Shown here: positions 24,029 to 24,246 of the stretch, piece by piece
Layout of the letters: each line of letters begins with the position of its first letter
Numbering within the stretch: the first letter of the stretch is position 1
Origin: an uncultured Clostridia bacterium
GTDB taxonomy: Bacteria; Bacillota; Clostridia; TANB77; CAG-508
DNA length: 24,246 nt
Reading direction: 5' to 3'
Assembly: GCA_948485625.1 (NCBI GenBank)
Contig: CAOMRW010000025.1
Coordinates: 1-24,246, forward strand
Translations under genes and position numbers: made by a program
The notes under the pieces: model-generated
What the model saw: the letters and a program-made list of their open reading frames with translations, nothing else
Database searches by the model: none
What the model was told of the DNA's origin: nothing

Positions 24029-24178
24029 ATGGTTTTATTTATTTCAGGTTTTTTATTTTTACAGTGGATATTTTTGTGGGTTTTATTGTTTCAGAGTAAA
24101 AAGTCTGTTACAGGTGAGGAACAGTTTTTGGAAGATAATTTGCAGATGGAGTATTTGAGGAGATATGATAATTTATGA
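24029..24178 (+). CDS. 49-residue single-span membrane peptide
   Basis: A short gene with a good ribosome site, GAAAGAGG (24015-24022), 6 nt before ATG 24029, and a promoter-like TATAAT at 23959. The N-terminal ~23 residues are a hydrophobic helix (MVLFISGFLFLQWIFLWVLL). A short polar, net-acidic tail follows (QSKKSVTGEEQFLEDNLQ), ending LRRYDNL before TGA. I do not recognise a family. It could be a membrane-associated regulatory or structural microprotein. No next gene is visible before the window ends. Confidence 0.6.
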   Translation: MVLFISGFLFLQWIFLWVLLFQSKKSVTGEEQFLEDNLQMEYLRRYDNL

Positions 24179-24246
24179 CTTTAAGATGGGCCATGTCAAT
24201 AACTTTTGAAAATGTCATAAAGAAATTTGAAAATTAACTTTTAATT

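Noticed and set aside
1..24246. CRISPR arrays, tRNA or rRNA genes, insertion-sequence transposases
   Set aside because: No regularly spaced repeats, cloverleaf or rRNA motifs, or transposase frames were seen. The repeats present are palindromes, a duplication and a microsatellite.

Overview
The window is very AT-rich with closely packed genes, Shine-Dalgarno sites of the AGGAGG type, sigma-A-type promoters and Firmicutes-type gene content: RpoB and RpoC without the large proteobacterial insertions, a YabE-like G5/3D protein, LemA-HtpX, WG-repeat and BspA-like surface proteins. The best inference is an uncultured-type low-GC Clostridia member. The signal-peptide style GITLIxLVITIII, with no Glu at +5, is typical of gut Clostridia. 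I saw no tRNA, rRNA, CRISPR array, transposase or phage gene.

Region 1 (1-5544) holds accessory surface genes. Two tandem prepilin-like genes (138-1811 and 2061-3740) share an almost identical 5' third and have divergent 3' thirds. They are followed by a membrane-anchored WG-repeat protein. Region 2 (5545-6867) is an acpS-tatD housekeeping pair. Region 3 (6968-8647) is a lemA-htpX operon on the minus strand, divergent from a small HTH regulator. Region 4 (9046-12828) carries a G5/3D cell-wall protein behind a perfect-consensus promoter, a small membrane protein, exonuclease III (xth) and an AI-2E-family permease. Region 5 (12868-16035) has a minus-strand COG2426 membrane protein, a 26-bp AC microsatellite, and a third prepilin-like gene fused to BspA-type leucine-rich repeats that is broken by a frameshift. 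Region 6 (16063-23913) is rpoB-rpoC with its own promoter, a long leader, a structured 179-nt rpoB-rpoC spacer and a 26-bp-stem terminator. A 49-codon single-span membrane peptide follows (24029-24178).

The most notable non-coding layer is a family of about 80-90 bp near-perfect palindromes with the core GGGGGCCAGGTCTTAAAT. There are three full copies (about 3820, 12868 and 15945) and one half-copy (5545). Each lies just downstream of a stop codon where no other terminator is seen. A second, unrelated GTCCC/GGGAC repeat supplies the last codons and stop of rpoC. The most interesting biology is probably a variable surface-protein set: prepilin-like leaders joined to changing C-terminal domains, with signs of gene conversion, a frameshift and a hypermutable dinucleotide tract, in a neighbourhood seeded with REP-like palindromes.
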